Below are positions 17,131-26,760 of a stretch of 64,000 bases of DNA, in pieces. The stretch lies in assembly GCA_020436025.1 (NCBI GenBank), contig JAGQYP010000016.1, positions 1 through 64,000 on the forward strand, in the 5' to 3' direction. Every line of letters begins with the position of its first letter. Position 1 is the first letter of the stretch. Below the pieces are notes generated by a model. It made no database searches. It was not told the origin of the DNA and worked only from the letters and a program-made list of their open reading frames with translations. This DNA is from Crocinitomicaceae bacterium. Lineage in GTDB: Bacteria > Bacteroidota > Bacteroidia > Flavobacteriales_D > Crocinitomicaceae. The translations under genes were made by a program, and so were the position numbers.

Positions 17131-18507
17131 TTAATCGTATTTTCGTTTTCTAAACCACAGGTTGTTTACCCCCGGCGATAAAGATAGTCCAAAATATATG
17201 CCAACATATGATTCCTTCACTAAATTATCGTTAACAGTCCCTCTCTGTCCCAGGCCAACACCGAGATTGATGGATGCTGAAGATTTTTTTATTGCTAACG
17301 GAAATCCAAAACCTGCATTTAATTCCATCTGACTGATTTGTTGTCCACCTGCAATAATGGATGATTTGGCAAACTGAAAACCTAAACGGTAATTTACTTT
17401 GGAGAAATAGCTGATATTCGGACTTTTATCGTAGTACAAATAATGCGGTGTATACTGAATACCCAGGGCTAATCTATGGAAGTCACCTAATCCATCATTT
17501 GAAACAACATCATTAAATACTTCTTGGTAATTGGACCATGGCTCATAATCGTAATCTACACCCAAAAGAATGCGATACTTATTTTTATGATTGATATCCG
17601 GATCCTTAAACTCAAAATTCAATCCAGCTTTCAAAATGTGTGGCAATCTTGTTCTTCCTTCAACATCTTCCACATATTCTACCGTATCAATTACACTTTC
17701 CACTCTAATATCTGTCCCGATGTATACAAAAGTATAACTGAAAATATCGTCAAAGGCTTTCAAATTGGTTCCAATGGAATAAGTAAGACCCAGGTTCATG
17801 GCGAAAGCATCGCTAAATCTGGCTTGGTAAAGTAGCCCGACATCCCCACTAAACCCTCTTAATCTAAGAGAAGTTGAGACATTGGAATTGTAATAATTGG
17901 ATAAAGATTGATCAAATTCTAATATTCGTACGGCCTCGTTTTTTCCAAAAAGATACTTCCCATTCACACCTAAAGATATAACATGATTTCTTGCATTCAA
18001 TAAACGACCTGCAAATCCAATAAAAAAGCTGTACAAACCACCTTTCCCTTCAAATCTGTTAATCAATGGAGTTCCTTGAAAATCTTCTGTAGCAACTATA
18101 CTGTATCCAACTCTGGAATAAGGCAACAATCCAAAAGCAGCTCCAAATCTCTTACCCATTCTGAATCCCATGGACAAGTTATTGAAAGTGAAATTAGCTT
18201 TGGTTTTGTAGTCTACCGAAGTCTCATACTTGTTAAATCTTTGGGTAACTCCAATATTGACAATTGGCATTCCCGTTGAGATGAAACAATAAGAAGCAGG
18301 ATTTGAATAATTCAAAAGAACAGAATCGGAATTTGCTATGCGCACATTACCCATGCTTGCGAAAGAAGCCTGACTATTATTGTTAATCAATCCAACTCCA
18401 AATGCACTATAAGGAGACGAAGTTCCCTGTCCTACAAGAATATAACTTGAAATAAGGCAAAAGAAGGTTAGTAAAAACCTATTATATATTGAAAAGTAAA
18501 ATTTCAT
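17131..18507 (-). CDS. Outer membrane beta-barrel protein of the coaX-lptC operon
   Basis: A 458-residue protein with a signal peptide (SYILVGQ) and the motif SSPYSAFGVGLINNN, followed by many alternating amphipathic strands with glycine turns (FNNLSMGFRMGKRFGAAFGL, LGVDYDYEPWSNY, FQFAKSSIIAGGQQ). It resembles FadL/PorV-like barrels without a firm assignment. The start overlaps coaX by 26 bases. It probably forms a channel or assembly partner in the outer membrane together with the TPR protein. Confidence 0.75.
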   Translation of the reverse strand: MKFYFSIYNRFLLTFFCLISSYILVGQGTSSPYSAFGVGLINNNSQASFASMGNVRIANSDSVLLNYSNPASYCFISTGMPIVNIGVTQRFNKYETSVDYKTKANFTFNNLSMGFRMGKRFGAAFGLLPYSRVGYSIVATEDFQGTPLINRFEGKGGLYSFFIGFAGRLLNARNHVISLGVNGKYLFGKNEAVRILEFDQSLSNYYNSNVSTSLRLRGFSGDVGLLYQARFSDAFAMNLGLTYSIGTNLKAFDDIFSYTFVYIGTDIRVESVIDTVEYVEDVEGRTRLPHILKAGLNFEFKDPDINHKNKYRILLGVDYDYEPWSNYQEVFNDVVSNDGLGDFHRLALGIQYTPHYLYYDKSPNISYFSKVNYRLGFQFAKSSIIAGGQQISQMELNAGFGFPLAIKKSSASINLGVGLGQRGTVNDNLVKESYVGIYFGLSLSPGVNNLWFRKRKYD

Positions 18508-19201
18508 TCAGTCCTTTCAGGGTAATCAATCGGTCTGCAAAGATGGTATTTTTTGATTTTAATTCAAACTTATCCAAATCACCTCCGGTTATAAAAATTG
18601 TTAAATCATCGTAATTGGCTTCATACCTGCGTATTAGTCCGTTAATTTCTTCTTGCATTCCGATTTTCACTCCAGATAGAATTGAAGTATTGGTATCATT
18701 TCCAACTAAATTTTGGTATTCTTCTTCATTGGATAGTAACGGTAAATTCCCTGTATAATTGTTGAGTGCTTTAAATCGCATCTCAAGACCCGGACCAATG
18801 GATCCTCCCAAATATTCGTTTTCAGCATTCACCAAATCCATTTTCAAACAGGTACCTGCATCAATTACTAAAGCTGATTGACCTGGACATTGCACCCCTG
18901 CAAAACAAGCATTTGCCAAACGATCATTTCCCAGTGTTTTTGGAGTACGATAGTTATTCTGAATGGGAATAGGAGTTGATTCACCTAGAATTTTGGGCTG
19001 AATATTTAACTGCGAAAGTAACTGCTGCGTTTCATGTCCATTCAGAACAGAAGACAAAATCGAATGCTCAATAGTCTCATTGTTCAAAAAAGAAACTAAA
19101 TCTTGAAAAGTGGTGAAAACTTCTAGATTAAGAAAGTCGCGATCTTGAAATAAGGCAACCTTTAATTGCGTATTCCCAAGATCTAAAGCGCAATTTTTCA
19201 C
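18482..19201 (-). CDS. coaX: Type III pantothenate kinase
   Basis: 239 residues with the ASKHA phosphate-1 motif ALDLGNTQLKVALF at the N-terminus, NDRLANACFAG in the middle, the phosphate-2/metal region ALVIDAGTCLKMDLV, then GGSIGPGLEMRFKALNNYTGNLPLL and a C-terminal FITGGD adenosine motif. It phosphorylates pantothenate as the first step of coenzyme A synthesis, in the cytoplasm, and the family usually requires a monovalent cation. The length is slightly short but complete. It starts three bases after the upstream beta-barrel gene's stop and leads into the envelope operon. Confidence 0.92.
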   Translation of the reverse strand: MKNCALDLGNTQLKVALFQDRDFLNLEVFTTFQDLVSFLNNETIEHSILSSVLNGHETQQLLSQLNIQPKILGESTPIPIQNNYRTPKTLGNDRLANACFAGVQCPGQSALVIDAGTCLKMDLVNAENEYLGGSIGPGLEMRFKALNNYTGNLPLLSNEEEYQNLVGNDTNTSILSGVKIGMQEEINGLIRRYEANYDDLTIFITGGDLDKFELKSKNTIFADRLITLKGLNEILLFNI

Positions 19202-19204
19202 TAG

Positions 19205-19843
19205 TTATTTCTTGGATTTATCCTTACCACCAAATTTGAGAATAATCCCAGCTCCAAGATCACCTTGAACTAAAATAGCAAAAGTAGAAACACCTAATCC
19301 GCAATCCACTCCGCCAGTTCCAATTCCGCAAAATACTCCTCCACCGGCAAACTCCATTGGCAGAAATAAACGACCAAACAATTTAAATCCTAAGAATTTT
19401 AGTGGAAAATATTTCATTCCAAGAGATCCAGAAACAGTGAAATTCCATTTAGACTGGTAGTTGATTTCCGTAGGATCAAAAATGGTACAGCCTATCGCAC
19501 CCGATACATATCCTTTTAGTTTCCCTTGTCCAAGATCCTTATATCCACCAATTTGTATATGATTCACCGCAACTTTAAAAGAAACATCCTCATAACCGTA
19601 TCGAATGGCATTGAAAGATGCATATGTCAACGCTCCAGTATATTGAAACTCAACACCACCTCCGATTCCAAAATCATAGGCTACATTGATTCCAAACGCT
19701 CCTTTATCCTGGATTTTCAAATCTCCCTCATAGAAATTAACTCTACCCCCGAATAAATAGCTAACTTGAGGAGTAATCTCTACTCCTTGTCCCCAGGCGT
19801 TCCCTAGGATTGCAAACAAAAAGATGACAGCTAATTTTCTCAT
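19205..19843 (-). CDS. Outer membrane beta-barrel-like exported protein
   Basis: A 212-residue protein with a signal peptide (AILGNAWGQ) followed by amphipathic strands and a glycine-rich region (MEFAGGGVFCGIGTGGVDCG). Two cysteines in that stretch could pair. It ends in a strand GAGIILKFGG plus a basic KDKSKK. No family recognised; a small outer membrane barrel is likely. It is first in the coaX-lptC operon, with a candidate promoter 16 bases upstream. Confidence 0.7.
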   Translation of the reverse strand: MRKLAVIFLFAILGNAWGQGVEITPQVSYLFGGRVNFYEGDLKIQDKGAFGINVAYDFGIGGGVEFQYTGALTYASFNAIRYGYEDVSFKVAVNHIQIGGYKDLGQGKLKGYVSGAIGCTIFDPTEINYQSKWNFTVSGSLGMKYFPLKFLGFKLFGRLFLPMEFAGGGVFCGIGTGGVDCGLGVSTFAILVQGDLGAGIILKFGGKDKSKK

Positions 19844-19859
19844 TTTAAATTATTTTCCG

Positions 19860-19867
19860 CAAAACTA
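19860..19867 (-). promoter_or_regulatory. Candidate -7 box TAGTTTTG for the beta-barrel/coaX operon
   Basis: TAGTTTTG on the minus strand fits TAnnTTTG, 16 bases before the ATG. No clear -33 TTG. It is divergent from the TonB receptor promoter 90 bases away. Confidence 0.45.
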
Positions 19868-19956
19868 CAAAATATATAAATAGATACTTTCACACGCTAA
19901 GTACTTAATTTAAATCATCCATCTGCAAACTATCTATTACAAGAAAAAAAATGTTC

Positions 19957-19964
19957 TATCTTTG
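19957..19964 (+). promoter_or_regulatory. -7 box TATCTTTG of the TonB receptor/RTX lipoprotein operon
   Basis: The exact, most common Flavobacteriia form of the -7 element (TATCTTTG), 28 bases before the ATG at 19993. No TTG is seen at -33, only an A-rich stretch. Confidence 0.6.
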
Positions 19965-19992
19965 GCGGTTACAACATTGTGAATAATTGATA

Positions 19993-22335
19993 ATGAAGCA
20001 TATTTTACTTTTAATTTTATTTGTCACCCTCACCACAACCAGCATTTTTGCTCAAGACGCCGTGCTAAAAGGATTTGTTTATGATGTGAAATCAGGAGAG
20101 CCTGTCCCTTTTACCAATGTCTACATCAAAGAATTGGAAACAGGTGCGGTAACAGATTTAGATGGATTCTACCAAATCCCAAAATTAAAAGAGGGAACCT
20201 ACACAATCAAAATCACAAATGTTCAGTATGATAGTCTGATTGAGACCGTCACCATCGAAAAAAATCAAATGCTTACTAAGATTTTCAACATTAAGGAAGG
20301 AGCCATCTTGGACGTTGTTGAAATCAACAGTAACAAGACTGAAAACCTAACAGACACCAAAGTTTCCGTTATCAAACTAGATAAAAAAGACATCTACAGA
20401 GTTCCTAACATTGGAGGAGAAGCTGATATTATTTCCGCTCTTACGATTACACCGGGTGTTGTAAGTTCGGGTGACCAGGGAGGACAAATTTATGTTCGTG
20501 GAGGAACACCTATTCAGAATAAAATTTTATTAGATGGAATGACGATTTACAATCCTTTTCACTCCATCGGATTCTTCTCTGTTTTTGAAACAGAACTCAT
20601 CAAATCTGCAGAAATTTACACGGGTGGATTTGGAGCAAAATACGGAGGAAGAATTTCATCGATTATGGACATCACTTATAAAGACGGAAACACAAAAAAG
20701 GTATCCGGTTTGATCTCAGCTTCTCCTTTTATGGGAAGAGCCGTTCTTGAGGTTCCATTGATCAAGCAAAAGGAAGAAGGAGAAAGAAAAACGACAGGAT
20801 CCTTCATTCTTTCTGCCAAACAATCATTAATCGAATGGTCTTCGAAAGCACTCTACCCTTATGTAAACAAAGACTCCGATGATAAAGGGCTTCCTTTTAG
20901 ATTTACAGACATCTATGGGAAATTCAGTTTTAAAACTCCAACAGGGTCAAAATTCTCATTTTTCGGATTCTATTTTGGAGATCGTGTCAACTACCAGGCG
21001 ATTGAAAATTTGAATTGGAAATCTTTTGGAGGAGGATTGAATTTTATTTTGGCGCCGCCTAAGAGCAAGCAATTAATCAAAGGGCATATTAATTTCTCCA
21101 ACTATTCAACTACAATGAAGGAGAACTTAGCTCAACCAGATTCAAGTGCGATTTTTGGATTTGATGCAGGATTTGATTTTACCTATTATATGGCCGGATC
21201 TAGTCAGTTGGATTATGGAATTGTTATTTCAGGATTCAAAACAGATTTTAAGACCTACAATAAAATTGGCTACCCTATTGTAGCTGAAAATTTCTCAACA
21301 GAAATTGCGGCCTATGCTACTTACAAATTAGTGAAAAGTATTGTTGTATTTGAGCCAGGAGTTAGAATTCAATATTACGCTTCCTACAATAAGTTTTTTG
21401 CTGAGCCACGACTTTCTATGAAGATCAATGCACATGAAAGTTTCAGAATAAAAATGGCGGGAGGTTTTTACACTCAGAACTTTACAAGTGCCGTTTCTGA
21501 CCGTAACGTAACGCAATTATTCTATGGTTTCTTGTCTGCACCAACTGACATTCAAGGCAAATTCACTCAGAAAAATGGAAAAGAAAAAGATTTAAGTGAT
21601 CAAGTTGGATTACAGTCGGCTTGGCACGCGGTTGCAGGTTTTGAAGCAGATATTGCTAAAGGTTTTACAATGAACCTCGAAGGATATTACAAATGGTTTA
21701 ATCAGTTAACCAACCTGAACACCAACAAGATTTTCCCAGATAATTCTGCAAACAGTCAGGTCGACGATTTGCTAAAGAAGGATTTCATTGTAGAATCAGG
21801 TGAAGCATGGGGAATTGATTTACTATTAAAATATGCTACAAAAAGAATCAATGTTTGGGCAGCTTATTCTTTAGCAAAAGTAACTCGTTGGGATGGATTC
21901 AAAGAATATGCAACGATTTACGACAGACGTCACAATTGCAATTTAATGTTCTCTTATATTGCTGGTAAGAAAATGGACTGGGAATTCACCATTAGATGGA
22001 ATTTCGGTTCAGGAATGCCTTTCACGCAAACAGCAGGGGTCTATCAAGGGGTTGATTTTTCAGGAGGTGTTAATACGGACGTCATCACCAACAATCCAAA
22101 CTATTTAGAATTCTTGTATGGAGATATCAACACAGGAAGATTACCAGATTATCACAGAATGGATATTTCTGCCAAAAAAATATTTAGATTTAAGAATGAT
22201 ATGCAGTTAGACTTACAAGTGAGTGTAACCAATGTTTACAACAGAAAAAACATTTTTTACATCAACCGTTTGACTGGAGAAGCCGTTTATCAGTTACCGA
22301 TCCTTCCTAGTTTGGGATGTAGCTTTAAATTTTAA
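19993..22335 (+). CDS. TonB-dependent receptor with carboxypeptidase-regulatory-like domain
   Basis: A 780-residue outer membrane receptor. I take the ATG at 19993 (MKHILLLILF), which gives a clean signal peptide ending at SIFAQ; a TTG six bases earlier is less likely. Domains: CarboxypepD_reg-like (about 22-110, GFVYDVKSGEPVPFTNVYI and a DLDGFYQIPKLKEG turn), plug (IISALTITPGVVSSGDQGG, IYVRGGTPIQNKILLDG), and a barrel ending SLGCSFKF. It imports a large ligand using TonB energy. The next gene, eight bases downstream, encodes a lipoprotein that may be its surface partner, in the way SusD partners SusC, though it is not SusD-like. Confidence 0.92.
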   Translation: MKHILLLILFVTLTTTSIFAQDAVLKGFVYDVKSGEPVPFTNVYIKELETGAVTDLDGFYQIPKLKEGTYTIKITNVQYDSLIETVTIEKNQMLTKIFNIKEGAILDVVEINSNKTENLTDTKVSVIKLDKKDIYRVPNIGGEADIISALTITPGVVSSGDQGGQIYVRGGTPIQNKILLDGMTIYNPFHSIGFFSVFETELIKSAEIYTGGFGAKYGGRISSIMDITYKDGNTKKVSGLISASPFMGRAVLEVPLIKQKEEGERKTTGSFILSAKQSLIEWSSKALYPYVNKDSDDKGLPFRFTDIYGKFSFKTPTGSKFSFFGFYFGDRVNYQAIENLNWKSFGGGLNFILAPPKSKQLIKGHINFSNYSTTMKENLAQPDSSAIFGFDAGFDFTYYMAGSSQLDYGIVISGFKTDFKTYNKIGYPIVAENFSTEIAAYATYKLVKSIVVFEPGVRIQYYASYNKFFAEPRLSMKINAHESFRIKMAGGFYTQNFTSAVSDRNVTQLFYGFLSAPTDIQGKFTQKNGKEKDLSDQVGLQSAWHAVAGFEADIAKGFTMNLEGYYKWFNQLTNLNTNKIFPDNSANSQVDDLLKKDFIVESGEAWGIDLLLKYATKRINVWAAYSLAKVTRWDGFKEYATIYDRRHNCNLMFSYIAGKKMDWEFTIRWNFGSGMPFTQTAGVYQGVDFSGGVNTDVITNNPNYLEFLYGDINTGRLPDYHRMDISAKKIFRFKNDMQLDLQVSVTNVYNRKNIFYINRLTGEAVYQLPILPSLGCSFKF

Positions 22336-22343
22336 CCATTTGT

Positions 22344-23558
22344 ATGCAAAAATTGTGGTTCATAGTGTTACTTTTTGCTGTACTTGCATGTAACAAGGAC
22401 TACAAACCTGATTACGGAATCGACCTGGACAAAATCAATTCCATTTCAATTGATGAAACTGTCAATTATGGGGTAGCTAATCTGCCTTCTGATGCAGGCT
22501 CTGAAATCACTAAATATTTTGACAAATACACGCGCTACGTTGCTGAGAACGGTCAGTACGTTCACTTTTTTGCCGATGCTTCCATCTCCCATTTTGAACT
22601 AGCCAGACAAAGAGAAATATTTAGTGGGATTTTGAAGAATTACCCCAACAGCAATCATGGATCTGACAAAGCGGAAATCGGAAATTATTTGGCTGAAGAT
22701 ATTAGTTGCATCATGTTCTTTTCAGATGAAAACTCAATGAACACCGCTGCAAATGGAAAATTACTTGCTTCTTCCATTCACCTTCACCCTATTTTGTATG
22801 AAAACATTTTCACTGAAGGTTCTGCACTTTTTATTGGAGGAAATGATGTGGATCAATCGATGGCTAAATTAATGAAGGTGATTTTGAAATCAGGAATTGC
22901 CAACACGAATTATGGCTACAACTCTGAAATTTACAATGCTTCAAACAATGCTCGATCTAATTCCGTTTGGATTCCAAATGATGTCACTACTCTGCAAGCA
23001 AATGGAGAATTAGGCTTGCGATACATTACTGTTTTATTGGAAGTGTATTATGGTCAGTGGCAAAAATCAGGAATCGTTAACAGTGGAGAATATCTTTATC
23101 CAGATCGAAGCAATTTGGCCAGTGATCCACTCGGACTCAATGCCATAGAAGTCTTTTTTCACCCTTTTCTTCCCTACAAAGTTATGCTCGATCCCGATTT
23201 TTCAGATGATCTAGAGATGGAGTTCAATTCTAATGTGGATTACACCTATCGCAGCCAGTATTTTGGAGAAGTCGACATGAGTCCATCTACCTGTACAAAT
23301 TTGACAGCCAATTCCTACAATAATAACATTTTAGGAAATGGATTAGACAACACAATTATTGGAAAAAGTGGAGATGATTTTATTGATGGAAACGATGGCT
23401 TTGATATCGCTGGATTTACAGGTATTCGAAATGAGTATTTGATTTCTACTGCTGGAAATTATACGATTGTTCAGGACACTGTACCTAGCAGAGATGGCTT
23501 AGATACTTTGATCAATATCGAAAGACTCCAATTTCAAGATATTACTGTTGATCTTTAA
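22344..23558 (+). CDS. Lipoprotein with C-terminal RTX-like repeats, partner of a TonB receptor
   Basis: 404 residues. A lipoprotein signal (VLLFAVLAC, Cys 16) is followed by a domain of about 300 residues with no recognised family; it contains IHLHPILYENIFTEGSALFIGGND and a GELGLRYITVLLEVYYGQW helix. The C-terminal 75 residues hold three imperfect RTX nonapeptides (GNGLDNTII, GKSGDDFID, GNDGFDIAG, about residues 331-357) and the module that often follows them (GFTGIRNEYLI to DGLDTLINIERLQFQD). RTX repeats bind calcium. It is cotranscribed with the TonB receptor and overlaps the convergent waaA 3' end by 17 bases. Function unknown; a calcium-stabilised surface binding protein is plausible. 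Confidence 0.75.
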   Translation: MQKLWFIVLLFAVLACNKDYKPDYGIDLDKINSISIDETVNYGVANLPSDAGSEITKYFDKYTRYVAENGQYVHFFADASISHFELARQREIFSGILKNYPNSNHGSDKAEIGNYLAEDISCIMFFSDENSMNTAANGKLLASSIHLHPILYENIFTEGSALFIGGNDVDQSMAKLMKVILKSGIANTNYGYNSEIYNASNNARSNSVWIPNDVTTLQANGELGLRYITVLLEVYYGQWQKSGIVNSGEYLYPDRSNLASDPLGLNAIEVFFHPFLPYKVMLDPDFSDDLEMEFNSNVDYTYRSQYFGEVDMSPSTCTNLTANSYNNNILGNGLDNTIIGKSGDDFIDGNDGFDIAGFTGIRNEYLISTAGNYTIVQDTVPSRDGLDTLINIERLQFQDITVDL

Positions 23559-24771
23559 CCTCCTCTGAGATCCTTTTGTAGATCAATTCAGTTGCACCAA
23601 TATTCTTAGAAACAAATGCCAGTACTTTTTGGTTCAATTCATCAAGTGATTGTGACATCTTTTGATAGGCATTTTGCAACTCTTCAGCATTATTTACGGA
23701 GATTCCGATTCCTTCTTTGATAAAACGATCTCCCTCTGGAAATTTTGAGAATTTTGGTCCGAAAATCACTGGCAAACCAAATGCTGCGGGTTCTAAAATA
23801 TTATGCAAGGATCCGTGAAAAGCTCCACCAACATAGGCTAAATTCCCGTATTGATACAAATTGGAAAGCATTCCGATATTATCAATGATCAAAAATTGCT
23901 GACCTTTAAAACTGGAATCAAAATCAGAAAATCGTAATGCCCGTTCTCCTAAATTTTTAAGTAGCTCCAATATATGTTTTTCTCCAATTTCATGCGGAGC
24001 AATGATCGTCTTTTGCTTGAATTTATCGGAAAGTAGTAAACTATATAATTGTTGTTCATCATCAGGCCAGGAACTTCCAATAATCAAAGCTTTTTCGCCA
24101 TTTAAAAACACTTCCACCTGATTCACCGAAACGGCCTTTTTGGCGCCTTCCGAGACACGGTCAAACCTCGTATCTCCAGTTACCAAACAGTTTTGTATTT
24201 GAATGGTTGACAATAATTCCTGGCTCTTGTCATTCTGCAAAAAGAAAAAGTTAAACGACTTAAGAACTTTGGCAAAAAATGGATACTTAAAATAAACTTG
24301 ATTCTCTCTAAATAAACCAGAAACACAATACAAGGGAATGTTTCTTTTGCTGATTTCAAATACATGATTCGCCCAAAACTCATATTTGATAAAAATTACT
24401 AAATCAGGTTGAACCAAATCCAGTGTTTTCTTTGCATTGCTTTTGGTATCTGGTAAAAGATAAAATTGTTGGTCCACTAACGCTTTCTTTTTCACAATTT
24501 CATATCCTGAAGGAGAAAAGAAACTGACAATCACTTCCCAACCTGAATCGTTTTGATATTTTTCGATTAGGGGTCTGCCTTGCTCGAACTCACCTAAAGA
24601 GGCACAATGAAACCAAACTCTTTTTAACTTCTTTTCTTGAAAATGTTTAAGGTTGTCTGCATTCTTATATCCACGAACCCTTTTCTTAGCTTTCGCACTG
24701 AATAAAGAAGCAATGATAACTGCCAACGAATAACATCTGATCCCGAAATTGTAGCCAAAATGGAACATCAA
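23542..24771 (-). CDS. waaA: 3-deoxy-D-manno-octulosonic acid (Kdo) transferase
   Basis: 409 residues. The N-terminal membrane anchor (IRCYSLAVIIASLFSAKAKKRVRG) is followed by WFHCASLGEFEQGRPLIE, which carries the family catalytic Glu, the donor-domain start FIKYEFWANHVFEI and the nucleotide-binding C-terminal half with GGAFHGSLHNILEPAAFGLPVIFGP. It adds Kdo from CMP-Kdo to the lipid A precursor at the inner membrane. The start overlaps the upstream beta-barrel gene's stop by four bases. An additional Met at residue 2 is an equally possible start. Confidence 0.93.
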   Translation of the reverse strand: MMFHFGYNFGIRCYSLAVIIASLFSAKAKKRVRGYKNADNLKHFQEKKLKRVWFHCASLGEFEQGRPLIEKYQNDSGWEVIVSFFSPSGYEIVKKKALVDQQFYLLPDTKSNAKKTLDLVQPDLVIFIKYEFWANHVFEISKRNIPLYCVSGLFRENQVYFKYPFFAKVLKSFNFFFLQNDKSQELLSTIQIQNCLVTGDTRFDRVSEGAKKAVSVNQVEVFLNGEKALIIGSSWPDDEQQLYSLLLSDKFKQKTIIAPHEIGEKHILELLKNLGERALRFSDFDSSFKGQQFLIIDNIGMLSNLYQYGNLAYVGGAFHGSLHNILEPAAFGLPVIFGPKFSKFPEGDRFIKEGIGISVNNAEELQNAYQKMSQSLDELNQKVLAFVSKNIGATELIYKRISEEVKDQQ

Positions 24772-25526
24772 TTGTAGAATTTTTTCGCTGTAGCTGCTCT
24801 TTTATAGATTGGAACTACCCAGCCGGCTTTGATTCCAAAAAGAATATCCAATTGCATTTTATCGTTGACACTTTTTGTATCAAAATTGTATCTAACATTT
24901 TGTGTAAATCCTTCCATCATGTACAATCCAATGTGGAAATTCCAAATTCCTTTGTTCGCGATAAACATGTAACCAATGTGCTGAGAAATATTTGCTCCTC
25001 TGCTTTGACGATCGTATCCTTTTTTATAATCTCCATTAAATTGAGGCACATTTTCTTCAACGTTTTGGATGTAAATTTTGTGCTGTAAAAAACCTAAACC
25101 TAATTTTAAGAAAAGTCCGGAATTGGGATTGGGTTTCTTGAAAGTGAACAAGTAACCTATATCCGCATTAACATTAAAACCTCTCATTTTTAGAGCTATT
25201 CCAGCTATCGACCCTCCAATATTGGTCACATTTCCATCAGAATTGACCATGGGCTCAAACTGACTTGTTTCATTGACTCTACTCCCAAAAAGAAAATTCC
25301 CATGAATTCCGAAAAGCAGATTTTTCTTGGTTTTGAAATCCACTGAAAGTCCCAGAGCATTAGTAAATCCAAATCTTTTATAATAATCCGCTGCTCCGAA
25401 CATGGCCGTATAATCCACACTTACGAGCGGCATAAATACCGAGGAGTCTCTAACGTTTCTTTGAGCAACCGTAACACCCTGAAAAAGGATTACAAGGATA
25501 AAAATGGAAATCAGCCTCTTTAACAT
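24768..25526 (-). CDS. Outer membrane beta-barrel protein upstream of waaA
   Basis: A 252-residue protein with a signal peptide (ILFQGVTVAQ), then strands such as NLLFGIHGNFLFGSRVNE, GLFLKLGLGFLQHKIYI and WNFHIGLYMMEGFTQNV. It fits small barrels common in Bacteroidota with no established function. It ends in basic residues (IYKRAATAKKFYN). It is first of a two-gene operon with waaA (ATGA overlap), so a role in LPS or outer membrane assembly is possible but unproven. Confidence 0.7.
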   Translation of the reverse strand: MLKRLISIFILVILFQGVTVAQRNVRDSSVFMPLVSVDYTAMFGAADYYKRFGFTNALGLSVDFKTKKNLLFGIHGNFLFGSRVNETSQFEPMVNSDGNVTNIGGSIAGIALKMRGFNVNADIGYLFTFKKPNPNSGLFLKLGLGFLQHKIYIQNVEENVPQFNGDYKKGYDRQSRGANISQHIGYMFIANKGIWNFHIGLYMMEGFTQNVRYNFDTKSVNDKMQLDILFGIKAGWVVPIYKRAATAKKFYN

Positions 25527-25530
25527 ATGG

Positions 25531-25538
25531 CGAAAATA
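25531..25538 (-). promoter_or_regulatory. Candidate -7 box TATTTTCG for the beta-barrel/waaA operon
   Basis: TATTTTCG differs from TAnnTTTG at one position and ends four bases before the ATG. It is part of a group of start-adjacent boxes in this window. Confidence 0.35.
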
Positions 25539-25629
25539 AGCAAAATTCAGTGAATATAGCCCCTTGATATTTCTAAATGTAGTAACTAATTACTTATATT
25601 CGCGTATCCAAATTTTAAAGGTAAAATTG

Positions 25630-26760
25630 ATGAAACAAATCCAAATGGTGGATCTTCAGACACAGTACCAAAAGATCAAGTCTGAAGTAAATGAAGAAAT
25701 AGCAAAAGTCCTTGATTCTTCATTTTACATTAACGGTCCAGTTGTTAAAGAATTCCAGACAAATTTAGAGCAGTATTTGAATGTAAAACATGTGATTCCT
25801 TGTGCGAATGGAACAGATGCTTTACAGATCGCAATCATGGCTCTTGACTTGAAGCCTGGAGATGAAATTATTACATCGGATTTCACATTTGCCGCAACTG
25901 TTGAAGTGGTTAAATTACTTCAGTTAGAAGCTGTTTTGGTAGATGTAGATAAAGACACTTACAATATCAGCATTGAGTCCATCAAAAAGGCGATCACTCC
26001 AAAAACCAAAGTGATCATCCCGGTTCATATTTTTGGGCAATGTGCCAACATGGATGAGATCTTAGCGATAGCCCAAGAGAACAATCTTTACGTAATTGAA
26101 GATACGGCTCAAGCTATCGGTGCGGATTATAAATTCAAGGATGGCTCTACTCAAAAAGCTGGAACGATGGGAGATATTGGAACCACTTCCTTTTTCCCTT
26201 CTAAAAATTTAGGTGGATATGGAGACGGTGGAGCTATTTTCACCAACAACGATGAGTATGCTGCAATCATGCGATCAGTTGTCAATCACGGGATGGGTAA
26301 AAGATATTATTACGATCGCGTGGGAGTAAATTCAAGGTTGGATTCCTTACAGGCTGCTATTTTAAAAGTGAAATTAGGATATCTAAATGACTACATCGCT
26401 GCTCGTCAAAAGGCTGCGTCTTTCTACGATAACTTTTTTAGTTCGATCCCTGGCGTAGTAACTCCAGCTCGAGTAGATTACAGTACGCATGTATTCCACC
26501 AATATACTTTGGTAATTGATGGTTTGGATCAATTTAAACTTCAAGAATTCTTGAATGAGAAGGGAATTCCTGCGATGATTTATTATCCACTACCTCTGCA
26601 CATACAAAAGGCATATGATGCCGAAAAATATAATGATGGAGACTTTCCAAACACGAATTATCTCTGTCAGAATGTGATCTCTCTTCCCATGCATACAGAA
26701 TTGGAGGAAGATCAATTACAATTTATTTGCGAATCGATAAAAACCTTTTTACAGAAATGA
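25630..26760 (+). CDS. DegT/DnrJ/EryC1 aminotransferase, WbpE-like
   Basis: 376 residues from the ATG at 25630, which begins MKQIQMVDLQTQYQKIK as in family members; an upstream TTG extension is unlikely. The PLP-dependent fold is complete: ANGTDALQIA, DTAQAIGADY and SFFPSKNLGGYGDGGA with the PLP lysine. It is closest in character to WbpE/WlbC, which transaminates UDP-3-keto-GlcNAcA to the 3-amino sugar. The neighbouring WbpA-, WbpB- and WbpD-like genes fit this. It opens the sugar-nucleotide operon and overlaps the next gene by four bases. Confidence 0.9.
   Translation: MKQIQMVDLQTQYQKIKSEVNEEIAKVLDSSFYINGPVVKEFQTNLEQYLNVKHVIPCANGTDALQIAIMALDLKPGDEIITSDFTFAATVEVVKLLQLEAVLVDVDKDTYNISIESIKKAITPKTKVIIPVHIFGQCANMDEILAIAQENNLYVIEDTAQAIGADYKFKDGSTQKAGTMGDIGTTSFFPSKNLGGYGDGGAIFTNNDEYAAIMRSVVNHGMGKRYYYDRVGVNSRLDSLQAAILKVKLGYLNDYIAARQKAASFYDNFFSSIPGVVTPARVDYSTHVFHQYTLVIDGLDQFKLQEFLNEKGIPAMIYYPLPLHIQKAYDAEKYNDGDFPNTNYLCQNVISLPMHTELEEDQLQFICESIKTFLQK

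Noticed and set aside
25564..25629. 22-residue N-terminal extension of the aminotransferase
   Set aside because: The ATG at 25630 matches the family start, and a promoter-like TATATTCG lies within the extension.
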